A stretch of 64,000 nt of DNA from Caldilineaceae bacterium. GTDB lineage: Bacteria; Chloroflexota; Anaerolineae; Caldilineales; Caldilineaceae. Below are positions 1 to 8,595 of this stretch, one piece after another. The position numbers and the translations under genes are program-made. The notes below the pieces were generated by a model. It saw nothing but the letters and a program-made list of their open reading frames with translations. It made no database searches and had not been told where the DNA came from. The stretch spans positions 86,029 through 150,028 of the forward strand of contig JAHBVF010000012.1 in assembly GCA_019637685.1 (NCBI GenBank), read 5' to 3'. Each line of letters opens with the position of its first letter. The stretch's first letter is position 1.

Positions 1-123
1 CATCCCAGGCAAGGGTAGAAAGCAAAGCGCTTCAATCGGGTTCGATAAGCGAATCCGGCGATCTTTCTGAGCTACAACCAGTTGTGAAACCGTAGTAATA
101 TCGAATACAGGAGGGAAATTGGT

Positions 124-912
124 ATGAGGAAGATAAGGCATCAGCGAGGATTGCGCAGATGGGTAGTTGTGCTGATCTGTACACTGATTCTGTCCGGTTT
201 GCCCAGCGTGGGATATGCCCAAGAGGTGACTGTCAAGTCGGACGAGTGGCTCTTTGAGAGTGGGCTAAACGCCTACAATACAAAAGATTTTTTCACCGCC
301 GCCCTCTATTTCCAGGCCTATATCCAGCGTAATCCCCAGCGTATGCGCAACGACACCACCCACGCTTCCGAGGTACGCGCTGCTCTTGATTATAGCGCCA
401 AAGCTGTAAGGGCGGCTATGCGGTGTCGCAGTTTGGCTCTGGATAACTGTGGGGTCAACAGTCAGGGACTATTGGTGAGCAAGGGATTTGGCCTACACAG
501 TTCCACTCCTCCTGTCATTCAGCCGCCACCGGTGAGAGGTTCTTCAGGCAGCAGTGCGCCCTCTACAACTACCACAACCTCATCGGCTGAAACCCCCTAC
601 GCAGTTGTCTGTCTGGTCAACAAAACCAACCGGGACATCAACTATTCCTATCGCTGGGGGGATAACGAGTGGAAATCCCAGTCGGTCAGCGCCAACAGCA
701 GCCGCTACCACTCGTGGACCTACGCAGCCGGCTCACACTCTTCGCCGGACTTTCGGGTACGTTATGATGCCGACTTTACCAGCGGAACTGACTATAAGCA
801 GTATGTGTTGAAACGCTATCGCAATAGCAAGAAGTCGTGCAACGGAGCCAAGAAATATGAATTCAAAGATGCGGGCGGTTCTGTTGTAGGACTCTACGGT
901 GTTGGGGATTAG
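124..912 (+). CDS. Secreted protein with TPR-like helix pair and C-terminal beta-rich domain
   Basis: This 262-aa protein has an N-terminal signal peptide: a basic start, a hydrophobic stretch at about 12-27, and likely cleavage after the AQ near residue 33. Residues about 42-72 (WLFESGLNAYNTKDFFTAAL and on) look like one TPR-type helix pair. A Ser/Thr/Pro linker at about 130-155 leads to a Tyr/Trp/Lys-rich C-terminal domain of about 105 residues that I do not recognise. Four Cys in the middle and end could form disulfides outside the cell. The ATG is preceded by AGGAGGG at 110-117, which fixes the start. It stands alone, followed by a palindromic repeat. Export is well supported; function is unknown. 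Confidence 0.75.
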   Translation: MRKIRHQRGLRRWVVVLICTLILSGLPSVGYAQEVTVKSDEWLFESGLNAYNTKDFFTAALYFQAYIQRNPQRMRNDTTHASEVRAALDYSAKAVRAAMRCRSLALDNCGVNSQGLLVSKGFGLHSSTPPVIQPPPVRGSSGSSAPSTTTTTSSAETPYAVVCLVNKTNRDINYSYRWGDNEWKSQSVSANSSRYHSWTYAAGSHSSPDFRVRYDADFTSGTDYKQYVLKRYRNSKKSCNGAKKYEFKDAGGSVVGLYGVGD

Positions 913-1016
913 GCACTTGGCTTGCCGGGCAGATCAGTCAGCCACGCGCGCGCCTGTGCTGCTCGGTGGGCCACCGCAAGTTATTGTTGACCTAACCGGG
1001 GCGCTGGCGATAGGTA

Positions 1017-1152
1017 AGGCTGCCACAAAGAATAAAATATCCAGCCAAAGTCCCCCGCACTTTCAGCCCGTGCGAGCGTGTACGTTGAAATCCAGCCGTC
1101 GAATTCGTGAAGTGCCGGGGACTTTTGGGTACTTATTTTCGTGAAGCAGCCT
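1017..1152. repeat. MITE-like palindromic repeat, family A copy 1
   Basis: A 136-bp non-coding element begins AGGCTGC and ends GCAGCCT, so its termini are inverted repeats. The inverted similarity goes further in: AAAGTCCCCCGCACTT in the left half pairs with AAGTGCCGGGGACTTT in the right half with one mismatch. A second copy lies at 61907-62043, about 60 kb away. The right third (AAGTGCCGGG ... TTTTGGGTACTTATTTTCGTGAAG) is nearly identical in both copies, while the central loop has diverged. No ORF is present and no clear target-site duplication is seen. It fills most of the gap between the secreted protein and the sulfotransferase. Confidence 0.8.
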
Positions 1153-1199
1153 AAGTGTGATGTGCCCAACAGCAGTCATCTTTTTGTGAGGGAACAACA

Positions 1200-2156
1200 A
1201 TGGAAATTACAACAGAGGAACCTGCCTTGAATGTCCACGCGCTACCCCAAGTGACACGGACTTATCAGAATCACATCCTGGACAGCACCCACTGGGACCA
1301 CTATGTTCCTCGGGACGACGATATTGTCATCGCCACATCGATCAAGTCGGGAACCACCTGGATGCAGCACATCATCCTACGGCTGATCTTCTTGGAGCAA
1401 GAGTTTCCACCTACGATACAGGTTTCTCCCTGGCTGGACACCCGCTTCCGTCCTTTGGAGACGGCATTGGCCAGGTTGGAAGCCCAAGAGCACCGGCGCT
1501 GTATCAAAACGCATCTACCGCTGGATGGCTTGCCCTTTTTTCCTCAAGTCAAATATGTCGTCGTGGGACGGTCGCCCCTTGACGTTTTTATGTCGCTGTG
1601 GAACCACTACTCCAATCATCCCGATGAGTTCATCGCCTATGTCAACCAGCTCCCTGGACGGGTGGGAGACCCCTTTCCAGCCGCTCCGAAGGACATTCAT
1701 GCGTTTTGGCAAACCTGGATCAATCGCGGTTGGTTTGCATGGGAAGAGGAAGGATATCCCTATTGGGGAAATATGCACCACACCCAAACCTGGTGGAATT
1801 ATCGACATCTCACCAATGTTTTCTTTGTCCATTTCAATGATCTCCTGGCCAACCTGGAAGGGGAGATACAAATCATTGCCTCATTTCTGGAGATGGAAGT
1901 ATCTGCTGAATCCATTGCCAAGATCGCCCAAGCGGTTCGCTTTCCCGCGCTGAAGCAGAAAGCCATTGCGGACGAGAAGGAGCCGAGTAAGGTATTCAAG
2001 GGAGGGGCCAGCACCTTCTTTTATAAAGGGACGAATGGTCGGTGGAAAGGTGTTCTTTCCGAGGATGAGTTAGCCATGTGTGAGGCAACAAAGTCTCGGG
2101 TGCTGACTCCGGGGTGCGCGCGCTGGCTGGAACAAGGGCGTGTAGCCTTGCGGTGA
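1200..2156 (+). CDS. PAPS-dependent sulfotransferase (Sulfotransfer_1 family)
   Basis: This 318-aa enzyme should transfer a sulfonate group from PAPS to a hydroxyl or amine of a small acceptor. The 5'-phosphosulfate-binding loop TSIKSGTTWM is at about 46-55. The KTHLP motif at about 103-107 carries the expected catalytic His105. The 3'-phosphate-binding segment VVVGRSPLDVFMS is at about 120-132. The length matches soluble cytosolic-type sulfotransferases (about 290-320 aa), and there is no signal peptide. The RBS (gaggg, 1190-1194) is modest. It is monocistronic here, with a palindromic repeat upstream and a secreted protein downstream, so the acceptor cannot be guessed from context. Confidence 0.93.
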   Translation: MEITTEEPALNVHALPQVTRTYQNHILDSTHWDHYVPRDDDIVIATSIKSGTTWMQHIILRLIFLEQEFPPTIQVSPWLDTRFRPLETALARLEAQEHRRCIKTHLPLDGLPFFPQVKYVVVGRSPLDVFMSLWNHYSNHPDEFIAYVNQLPGRVGDPFPAAPKDIHAFWQTWINRGWFAWEEEGYPYWGNMHHTQTWWNYRHLTNVFFVHFNDLLANLEGEIQIIASFLEMEVSAESIAKIAQAVRFPALKQKAIADEKEPSKVFKGGASTFFYKGTNGRWKGVLSEDELAMCEATKSRVLTPGCARWLEQGRVALR

Positions 2157-2324
2157 TTGCGAGATACGAACTCGTTCTGCAAAGAAATTAAGGCCCAATC
2201 GAATCTCGTGTAGTTAGCCCACTGGGTTTCGACAGGCTCAACCGGCGCTGGTCCAGGTTCGGCTGAAAACCACATGGGTTCCCATTGAACCGGATTTTTT
2301 ATGAAAGGGAGAGGGAGTAGAAAG

Positions 2325-4358
2325 ATGCAAAGAACTGTTTTTGTGACTTCAATCGTTTTTCTGGCTTTGCTGGGGCTGACAGCTATGGCCCTTGCCCAAA
2401 ACCCGGCCTGTCCCAACCCCTACACAGTGGGGCCAGGCGATTCCTGGAGTGTGATTGCCAGCCGCTGTGCTGTGACAGTGCAGGAATTGCGCGCGGCCAA
2501 CCCAACGCTGTGGCGGGTAAATGGTGTGTTGTACCGGGGCGAGCAATTGACGATTCCCGGCCAACCTTCAGAGACTTCTGTACCGCCAGATGGGAATGAC
2601 GACGAAAGTGTGCCCTATAGCCATCGGGTAGCACCTGGCGAATCCTGGAGTGTGATCGCCAAGCGGTATACGGTCACTTTTGCCGAACTGCGCGCGGCCA
2701 ACAGCGATGTGTGGAACCGCCGCGGGGAGAATCTGCGCCCCGGCGATGAACTGGAGATTCCCGGCCTCTTTGTGGGCACACCCACACCCACGCCAACAGC
2801 CAGCGACACGCCGACGATCACCCCCACGCCGACGGCCAGCGATACGCCGACGATTACCCCCACCGCGACGCGCACACCGACCGCGACGATTACACCCACG
2901 GCGAGCAATACACCGCCATCCACTGCCACGCCTACCCATACGGCCACCCCCAATCCCCAGGTGGTGATAGCCAACCGGCAGCGCACACAAGGCGATTTTG
3001 GCGCGGCCTATCTGTCCACCTATCAAATTGACGGTATCTTCAACGAATGGCCCGTCTATCCCGACCAGCCCGTGGGCCATCGGGTCTACAATCGGGGCAC
3101 ATTCGAAGGCGCGGCAGACCTGAGCGCAGACTTTTCTGCGGCGTGGAGTGACGACGGGCTGCTGCTGGCTGTCTGGGTTTCCGATCAGTTCAAACGCGCG
3201 CCTTATGCCGGGCGAGACAGTTTCAAGAATGACAGCATTGAAATTCTCTTCGACCAGGACCTCTTCGGCGATCTTCTGGGCGCGTCCAGTGGCAGAGATG
3301 ATTATCAAATTGTGGTGAGCTACGGCCAGGATGGCGCGATTCTCTACACCTTTGGTGATGGCTTTGACTGGCGCTTCAGGTCAGAAGTACAGGCGGCATT
3401 CTCTGCGCTGAACTTTTCGTATGGGGCCGAGATTCTGATCCCCTGGGCGACGCTGGGTGTACATCGCTCTCAGGTTGTCTCTGGTCAACTCTTTGGCTTT
3501 GCATTGAGTGTGGCTGACAACGACGCCGAGAGCGGTGGTGAGATGGAGACATTGCTCTCCACATCCCCGAATCGCAATCTGTCGGATGATCCCACTGAAT
3601 GGGGGACGCTTGCCCTGACCGGCTTCGGTTCCTCCGCGGAGGCGACAGGAACGGGGGCGTGCCGCAGCTACGCCTTGGCTGTTGGCGATATGGCGGTTGT
3701 CAACAGTACACCGCCTCAGCCCAACCGGGTACGTTCTCGCCCATCCACTGGGGGAACCGTTTTGGGCCGTTTGCAGCCCGGCGAGGCCATGGAAATTCTC
3801 GATGGGCCGGTGTGCGCCAACGGGTGGGTCTGGTGGTATGTGCAGGGATTGGAGCAGGACTTGCAAGGCTGGACCGCGGAGGGTGATGGCCCGGCCCACT
3901 GGCTGCTGCCGGCGGTGGATGCTATTGGATGGGACAACCCAGGCGCGCCCGGCTTCGGTTCCATTTCCGTTTGTCTGCCGGACGATTTTCGCTACAACTC
4001 CTCCAGCGAGGAAGGCTACTGCCGTACAGGAACCACATCCTTTTCTGGCAATGTACGGAAGCTCTATTTCAGTTGGCCCTACTACAACACGCCCGAAGGC
4101 ACAAGGATTACACGCAAATTCTACCGAAACGACATATTTATGTGGGATTCCACCAATTCCGCTGGGGAAGGGGGCAAGCGCTGGTCTCTCTCCCGTCAGG
4201 AAGGCTATGTCTGGGTGCTCATAGATGCCCAATACCGGGATGGCAGGTTATGGGAGTTATTCCGGTCGGACTATTTGCCCACAGGTGACTATCGGATGGA
4301 ATTGTATGTGAACGACGAATTTCGGGATGAGGTTTCATTCTCCATTTGGAACCGTTGA
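2325..4358 (+). CDS. Secreted protein: two LysM, Thr-Pro linker, CBM9-like domain, SH3-like domain
   Basis: This 677-aa exported protein probably binds cell wall or polysaccharide. A signal peptide (about 1-25, ending ALAQ) is followed by two LysM repeats at about 30-80 and 98-148 (YTVGPGDSWSVIASRC and HRVAPGESWSVIAKRY). A TPTPTPTASDT-type linker spans about 150-215. A domain at about 228-435 resembles CBM9/DOMON-like sugar-binding folds (IDGIFNEWP ... DSIEILFDQD). An SH3-like module sits at about 445-530 (NRVRSRPSTGGTVLGRL), and a C-terminal beta domain of about 140 residues is unassigned. I chose the ATG at 2325 over the in-frame ATG at 2301 because GAGGG at 2311-2315 is well spaced for it. 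No catalytic residues are recognised. Confidence 0.85.
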   Translation: MQRTVFVTSIVFLALLGLTAMALAQNPACPNPYTVGPGDSWSVIASRCAVTVQELRAANPTLWRVNGVLYRGEQLTIPGQPSETSVPPDGNDDESVPYSHRVAPGESWSVIAKRYTVTFAELRAANSDVWNRRGENLRPGDELEIPGLFVGTPTPTPTASDTPTITPTPTASDTPTITPTATRTPTATITPTASNTPPSTATPTHTATPNPQVVIANRQRTQGDFGAAYLSTYQIDGIFNEWPVYPDQPVGHRVYNRGTFEGAADLSADFSAAWSDDGLLLAVWVSDQFKRAPYAGRDSFKNDSIEILFDQDLFGDLLGASSGRDDYQIVVSYGQDGAILYTFGDGFDWRFRSEVQAAFSALNFSYGAEILIPWATLGVHRSQVVSGQLFGFALSVADNDAESGGEMETLLSTSPNRNLSDDPTEWGTLALTGFGSSAEATGTGACRSYALAVGDMAVVNSTPPQPNRVRSRPSTGGTVLGRLQPGEAMEILDGPVCANGWVWWYVQGLEQDLQGWTAEGDGPAHWLLPAVDAIGWDNPGAPGFGSISVCLPDDFRYNSSSEEGYCRTGTTSFSGNVRKLYFSWPYYNTPEGTRITRKFYRNDIFMWDSTNSAGEGGKRWSLSRQEGYVWVLIDAQYRDGRLWELFRSDYLPTGDYRMELYVNDEFRDEVSFSIWNR

Positions 4359-4380
4359 CCGGGAGTAGTGCAAAAGACTG

Positions 4381-4412
4381 GAGTGCCCCGGTCCGAACAG
4401 ATCGGGGCATTC
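4381..4412 (+). terminator. Stem-loop after the LysM protein gene
   Basis: GAGTGCCCCG (4381-4390) pairs with CGGGGCATTC (4403-4412) around a 12-nt loop, starting 22 bp after the stop codon. No clear T-run follows, so it is either a weak terminator or a 3'-end stabiliser. Confidence 0.5.
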
Positions 4413-4473
4413 CAGAAGGAGGAAAAGCAGCTTTCCCTAAACCTACCCTGGCAAGGCCAGAGCCAAAAAGGGC

Positions 4474-4538
4474 TGTATACACGGATGGAAAGAAACACAG
4501 ACCAGAAAAATCCGTGTCCCTTTCCATCCGTGTATACA
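4474..4538. repeat. Perfect 19-bp inverted repeat between convergent genes
   Basis: TGTATACACGGATGGAAAG (4474-4492) is repeated in perfect inverse at 4520-4538, separated by 27 bp and followed on the + strand by AAAAACTTTT. It sits between the convergent LysM-protein gene and the TPR gene, where a bidirectional terminator is expected. It could also be a solo palindromic repeat. Confidence 0.65.
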
Positions 4539-4608
4539 AAAACTTTTCTCTTGTACAAAAAACAAGAATTTCACTGGTACGATACTATTGGGGCGACGGG
4601 GAATAGCC

Positions 4609-5916
4609 CTACTCCACTTTCTCACCGGCCAGCCCTGCCAGCCACGCGCGCACCTGCTCTGCCCGGTGATGGCCGATGGCGTGGAAGAGGGCGAGGCTAC
4701 GCTGTCCGGCTTCTTCGGCGGCGGCCTGATTGCCCTGGGCCTGGGCAATGCGGGCCAGCCCCCAGAAGGCAGACGCGGCCTTTTCCCGGTCTCGGTCGTT
4801 GGCTGAATGTTGCAGTTCGGTGCATTCGACAAAGCAGGTCTCGGCCCGCGACCAATCTTCCTGGCCCAGAAAAAACTCGCCTTGGGTCAGCAGATTGCGG
4901 GTCAGCAACGGGCGGTGATCCAATTGCCGGGCCAGTTCCAGACTTTCGTGTAGTGCGGCCTCAGCCTGTGCCTGCTCGCCCTGCGCCGCGTGTACAATGC
5001 CCAGGTCCGTCAACAGATGGCTGATCTCCCGGCTCTGACCCAAGCGGCGGGCGATTTCCAGCCCTTCGGCCAGATAGCCCGCCGCGGCCTGCCAGTCGCC
5101 GGTCTGATTGGCGAGCATGCCCAGATTCACCAGCAGGTTGCTGATGCGGGCGAGAACGCCCACCTGCCGGGCCAGGATCAGCCCCTCCTCCCAGTGGCGG
5201 CGTGCCTCGGCCAGATTGCCCCGGGACTCTTCGATAATGCCCAAATAAGAAAGCAGCCCGGTGGTGCGGTGGGGCAGGTGGTGGGCGGTCGTAATCTCCA
5301 GTCCCTGGCGGGCATAGGCTTCGGCCTGCTCCAGGTGACGCTGAAAATAGGCAGTCCGGCAGAGTTCGCCCAGCAGCACTGCAATCTGCTCGTTCTGTTC
5401 CAAGCGCAGGGCGCGCTGCAAAGCCCGTTGCAGATGTTCTTCGGCCCGGCTATACTGACGGCGTTCGATAGCCATCACGCCGAATTCTGTCTCAAAAGCG
5501 CAGATCAGTTGGGGATCGCCCAGTGTCTCGGCCAGGGCCAGCCCCTTGGACCAATCCTGTTCCGCGTCGGAGAAGCGTTCCTGGCGCATGGCGACGCGAC
5601 CGCTGAGGAGTGCGTTGCGGGCCAGGGCGGCTCGATCACCCAAGGCCGCGGCAGCCGGGCGCGCCCGATCCAGCTCGGCCTGGATGCGGTTGTACATCCC
5701 CCTGGCCTCGCAGTAGGCGTGGATTCCTTCCACGCCCTGCACCAGCACGTCGTGGAGGTCACAGGCCGCGGCCAGGGAAAAAGCGGAGAAGATATTGTCG
5801 ATCTCCCCGTCCAGGTCCGCGTCGTCCTGCTCCTGTGTAATGTAATCCAGCCAGTAGCGGGCAAAGCTGGCTGCACTCTGCCGGTAAAAGGTCTGTACCT
5901 GGCCCACTTCATCCAT
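4609..5916 (-). CDS. TPR-repeat protein (TPR half of a split STAND system)
   Basis: This roughly 435-aa soluble protein is almost entirely tetratricopeptide repeats. Examples are the segments YSRAEEHLQRALQRAL, LEQAEAYARQGLEITT, LAEARRHWEEGLILAR, WQAAAGYLAEGLEIAR and QAQAEAALHESLELAR, spaced 40 residues apart. Such arrays form the C-terminal sensor of NB-ARC (STAND) regulators, but here no NTPase is attached. An NB-ARC protein without TPRs lies at 6841-8181 on the same strand. The frame stays open to 6195, but that extension runs antisense to the lipoprotein at 5944, so I place the start at 5916 (MDEVGQ), leaving 27 bp to the divergent gene. Confidence 0.8.
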   Translation of the reverse strand: MDEVGQVQTFYRQSAASFARYWLDYITQEQDDADLDGEIDNIFSAFSLAAACDLHDVLVQGVEGIHAYCEARGMYNRIQAELDRARPAAAALGDRAALARNALLSGRVAMRQERFSDAEQDWSKGLALAETLGDPQLICAFETEFGVMAIERRQYSRAEEHLQRALQRALRLEQNEQIAVLLGELCRTAYFQRHLEQAEAYARQGLEITTAHHLPHRTTGLLSYLGIIEESRGNLAEARRHWEEGLILARQVGVLARISNLLVNLGMLANQTGDWQAAAGYLAEGLEIARRLGQSREISHLLTDLGIVHAAQGEQAQAEAALHESLELARQLDHRPLLTRNLLTQGEFFLGQEDWSRAETCFVECTELQHSANDRDREKAASAFWGLARIAQAQGNQAAAEEAGQRSLALFHAIGHHRAEQVRAWLAGLAGEKVE

Positions 5917-5943
5917 CTCTTCTCGTTCCAAAAGGTGACTCCT

Positions 5944-6549
5944 ATGCAACAGCCTCGAAAACCCACAATCTTTTTTCTGCCAGCCCGCTGGGCCTGGTTG
6001 CTGGTCGCATTTCTGCTCGTCTCTTGTGCCGCGCCAGCGCCGCCTCAGGTCACCAGCGTGGGGCAGGACGAACAGCCTGCCCCTGTGATATTTATCGCTG
6101 ACCCGGACGCGGCACATGAGGATCGAATAGATGCCCTGAGTCATTTCATGACTCCGCCCCTGGCTACCTTTGCGAAACAGGATGGCGCCTGGCAAATATA
6201 CGTGCAGGACGAGCTTGTCAACAGCGAAGGCGGCGTGATACTTATCGGGGACGATTCAATACCCGAGGGATTTCTTACGGATATGCTCGATGTTTTGTCT
6301 GTGACCGAATCGGCCTTTGGCTGTACCCAAAGCGGCGATATGGCCTTTGGCGCTATTAAGCCGATGGCACTGGCAGACCTGTCAAATGACTCAGATGTTG
6401 GCCAAACCATCGCAGATTGTAGTAACGTGGCAGGCCCTTTGGCAGCAGATGGGCCATGTGATGACTGCGGCTGCATCGGCCCGATGGACGACGACCCCCC
6501 CCAATGTACGGCCAACGGTATGCAGATCTGGGACCCTGACTCTCAATAG
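5944..6549 (+). CDS. Putative lipoprotein, Cys-rich C-terminus
   Basis: This 201-aa protein has a lipoprotein signal peptide: a basic N-terminus, a hydrophobic core at about 15-25, and the lipobox LVSC with Cys near residue 28. The mature part is acidic and holds further Cys near the end (DGPCDDCGCIGP, PPQC), suggesting disulfides or metal binding. No family is recognised. AAGGTGA at 5931-5937 supports this ATG; the frame is open far upstream only because it runs antisense to the TPR gene. It lies between the two halves of a split STAND pair, on the opposite strand. Extracytoplasmic location is well supported; function is unknown. Confidence 0.75.
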   Translation: MQQPRKPTIFFLPARWAWLLVAFLLVSCAAPAPPQVTSVGQDEQPAPVIFIADPDAAHEDRIDALSHFMTPPLATFAKQDGAWQIYVQDELVNSEGGVILIGDDSIPEGFLTDMLDVLSVTESAFGCTQSGDMAFGAIKPMALADLSNDSDVGQTIADCSNVAGPLAADGPCDDCGCIGPMDDDPPQCTANGMQIWDPDSQ

Positions 6550-6620
6550 GATACAGTCACATCGACGCCCTAGCCCTGTGATGAGGGTAAGTAACTGTCC
6601 GTAAACAATTCGGGTGATCT

Positions 6621-6684
6621 GATTCCGGGAATCGGCCAGAGATGAAGGGGCATTCGAGTGATTTTGTGGCCGATTCCCGGAATC
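6621..6684. repeat. Inverted-repeat element with GATTCCSGGAATC palindromes (3' side of NB-ARC gene)
   Basis: GATTCCGGGAATCGGCC (6621-6637) and its exact reverse complement (6668-6684) are separated by 30 bp. Each arm contains the 13-bp palindrome GATTCC-S-GGAATC. The same palindrome pair occurs on the other side of the NB-ARC gene at 8249-8311, so the gene is bracketed by related elements. These could be operators for a dimeric regulator or short mobile palindromes. Confidence 0.75.
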
Positions 6685-6732
6685 GTGGCGTCGAAACTGC
6701 TAACTTAAAAACGGACAGTTACTAACTGCTCA

Positions 6733-6794
6733 GGTGCGACGCCCTCGCCACACAATTTTCACCAGAAATTTTCTCCTGGCGAGGGCGTCGCACC
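6733..6794 (-). terminator. Perfect 18-bp stem downstream of NB-ARC gene
   Basis: GGTGCGACGCCCTCGCCA (6733-6750) pairs perfectly with 6777-6794 around a 26-nt AT-rich loop. It starts 46 bp past the stop of the reverse-strand NB-ARC gene and could act as its terminator. The long loop and lack of a U-tract also fit a palindromic repeat. Confidence 0.55.
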
Positions 6795-6840
6795 CAAAGC
6801 CTGAATCGTTGCTGATGAGGATAGAGAACGCGGCCGCGGC

Positions 6841-8181
6841 TCAGCCCATCTGCACAATATCCGACAACACAAAGTGGCGGGTGAGGGTGTGGAGATAGTA
6901 GCGGATGCTGCTGACCGATGCTTCGCCGATCTCCAGAAAGGCCAGCCGCCACAGTTCGTCGATGCGTTCGGCCAGGGCGTCGATGGGCAGACCCGCGGCG
7001 GCTTTGAGCGCCGGGAACGTGCCCCCTACGCCCGGCGCAAAGTGGCTCATAGCCACCAGCAACTGCCTGCCCTCGCCAGAGAGAAGCTTCCAGGAGGGGA
7101 AAAAGATGGACCGGTAGAAGCGAGCGTATTCATCGGTCTCCTCTTGCAGCAGGCGCACGCTCTGGAAACGGGCGGCGACCACATCCGCGGGCTGGTAGGC
7201 AAGCTGGCCCACCGCCAGTTTCAGGGCCAGAGGCGAGCCGCCGGTCTGCCCAACGATCCGTGCCAACTCTTCCGGCCCAGCCTGGGCCACGTGGACAACA
7301 CCTCTGGCTTGCGCTTCCTGACGCAGCAGTTCCCCCCCGTGGGCTGATGACAACCCGCCCAGATGGATGTGATAGACGCCGTGGACAAAACGCTGGCGGC
7401 TGGTGAGCAGTGCCCGGCTGTGGGGGCCGAGCAGTTCCGCTACCTGCGCCGCGATCTGGGCCTGGGGTTCGGCCGCGGTCTCCAGATTGTCCAACACCAG
7501 CAGAATCCGCTGCGCTCGCAGCAGCCCCGCGATCCGTTCCTCTGCCGCGGCAATTCCCCGTCCGGTGGCATCCCGTAGCCCCAATCCCAGGCCGATGGCG
7601 TTGAGTGTGCCTGCGTAGGTCAGCCCCTCGCCCGGCCCCGCGGCGTCCTCCCGCACCCACACCGCGCTGTCGAACGCGCCCCCGTGCAAAGCCTGCTCCA
7701 TCACCGCGTAGGCCAGGGCTGTCTTGCCGATGCCGCCCATCCCGTCGATGGCGACCAGCCCTTTGCGCGCCTCGTCAATCAGGCAGCCCAGAATCTCCCC
7801 GGTCAACTCCTCTCGGCCCACCAGCCGTTCATAGGGGCGCTGGGGTAAGGATTGCCGGGCCGTCTCCTGTGCGGGGAAGAGTTCCCGCTCCACTTCGACC
7901 AGCCCCACAAAATCTGTACAGCCCCAGAAACGGTGCAGCCATTCCCGGCTCAAATTGCCGCGAACGACCAGTTCCCGGCTCAGTTGCACAAATTCAGCCT
8001 GACTGGCCGGGATATGCCCTTTGCGCCAATACTCCACTGGATTGCCGGTTTCCCGTCCCAGGGCGTACATCAGTTCGTCCTGAACCGCGGCAATCGGTTT
8101 GGATGTATGGCGTTTGATGGTGTGAACGGCTTCGGTCAATAACCCCGCAAAGCGTTCTTCATTCCGGGTGCTCATCGGCAA
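6841..8181 (-). CDS. NB-ARC (STAND) NTPase without TPR domain
   Basis: This 446-aa signalling ATPase is of the STAND class. The N-terminal 110 residues are helical and probably a DNA-binding or adaptor domain (WRKGHIPASQAEFVQLSREL). The conserved RLVGREEL entry motif is at about 119-126, Walker A GMGGIGKT at about 147-154, Walker B RILLVLDNLE near 215-224, a TSRQR sensor motif near 258, and a GSPLALKLAVGQL (GLPL-like) motif near 310. A winged-helix segment ends the protein, with no TPR array. The start is TTG at 8181 (AGGA 7 nt upstream) or ATG at 8175. The nearest TPR array is the separate gene at 4609-5916. It likely switches between ADP and ATP states to regulate neighbours. Confidence 0.85.
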   Translation of the reverse strand: MPMSTRNEERFAGLLTEAVHTIKRHTSKPIAAVQDELMYALGRETGNPVEYWRKGHIPASQAEFVQLSRELVVRGNLSREWLHRFWGCTDFVGLVEVERELFPAQETARQSLPQRPYERLVGREELTGEILGCLIDEARKGLVAIDGMGGIGKTALAYAVMEQALHGGAFDSAVWVREDAAGPGEGLTYAGTLNAIGLGLGLRDATGRGIAAAEERIAGLLRAQRILLVLDNLETAAEPQAQIAAQVAELLGPHSRALLTSRQRFVHGVYHIHLGGLSSAHGGELLRQEAQARGVVHVAQAGPEELARIVGQTGGSPLALKLAVGQLAYQPADVVAARFQSVRLLQEETDEYARFYRSIFFPSWKLLSGEGRQLLVAMSHFAPGVGGTFPALKAAAGLPIDALAERIDELWRLAFLEIGEASVSSIRYYLHTLTRHFVLSDIVQMG

Positions 8182-8221
8182 TTCGGATTCCTGGGAAAAA
8201 CTCGATAACTATTCAGGCATT

Positions 8222-8341
8222 GGGTGCATATCAGAAATGGGTGTAACCGATTCCGGGAATCGACCAGGCGATCTTCGGCATAAACGATTGGTTTGGTCGA
8301 TTCCCGGAATCAGCCACCGCATCCCAATCGGGGATGCACCC
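8222..8341. repeat. Nested palindromic element upstream of NB-ARC gene
   Basis: The outer arms are GGGTGCAT (8222-8229) and ATGCACCC (8334-8341). The inner arms GATTCCGGGAATCGACCA (8249-8266) and its exact inverse (8294-8311) enclose 27 bp, and each arm holds GATTCC-S-GGAATC. The stretch TCAGAAATGGGTGYAACC just inside the left arm recurs at 11602-11619, upstream of the second NB-ARC gene. The element starts 41 bp upstream of the NB-ARC start and could be its operator. The remainder of the 8182-8595 gap (8342-8595) shows only a short CCGCA/TGCGG hairpin and the RBS of the next gene. Confidence 0.7.
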
Positions 8342-8595
8342 GCCACACCTGTGCAGTTACAAAACTCGGAGTGAATTCGGCGCGCATTTGGCGTGGATTC
8401 GGCGCTGGACTACGCCTGGCGACGCTCAAAGCGGGCTAGAGTGGACACAGATCGGAGGCAGGAAGGATGACGATCCTCCAGGCTTCCGGTCGGTCAAGCC
8501 CAACGGGGGCAACACGCGTGGCCGCAGTTTCTGCGGCGGGATCCCCCAACCCGACGGGCCTTCCTTGTCTATGTACTGTCAGGAGGAACGTCGCA

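Noticed and set aside
1..123. Promoter for the first gene
   Set aside because: AT-rich hexamers such as TAATAT are present, but no -35/-10 pair with good spacing could be fixed, so only the RBS is reported.
4990..6549. A 519-aa + strand open frame covering the lipoprotein gene
   Set aside because: Only the part from 5944 has a signal peptide and lipobox. Everything before it is antisense to a clear TPR gene.
8467..8595. N-terminal extension of the 57-aa peptide from ATG 8467
   Set aside because: The ATG at 8596 has a better RBS and places the hydrophobic segment correctly. The extension has no family support, though it has some RBS-like sequence.
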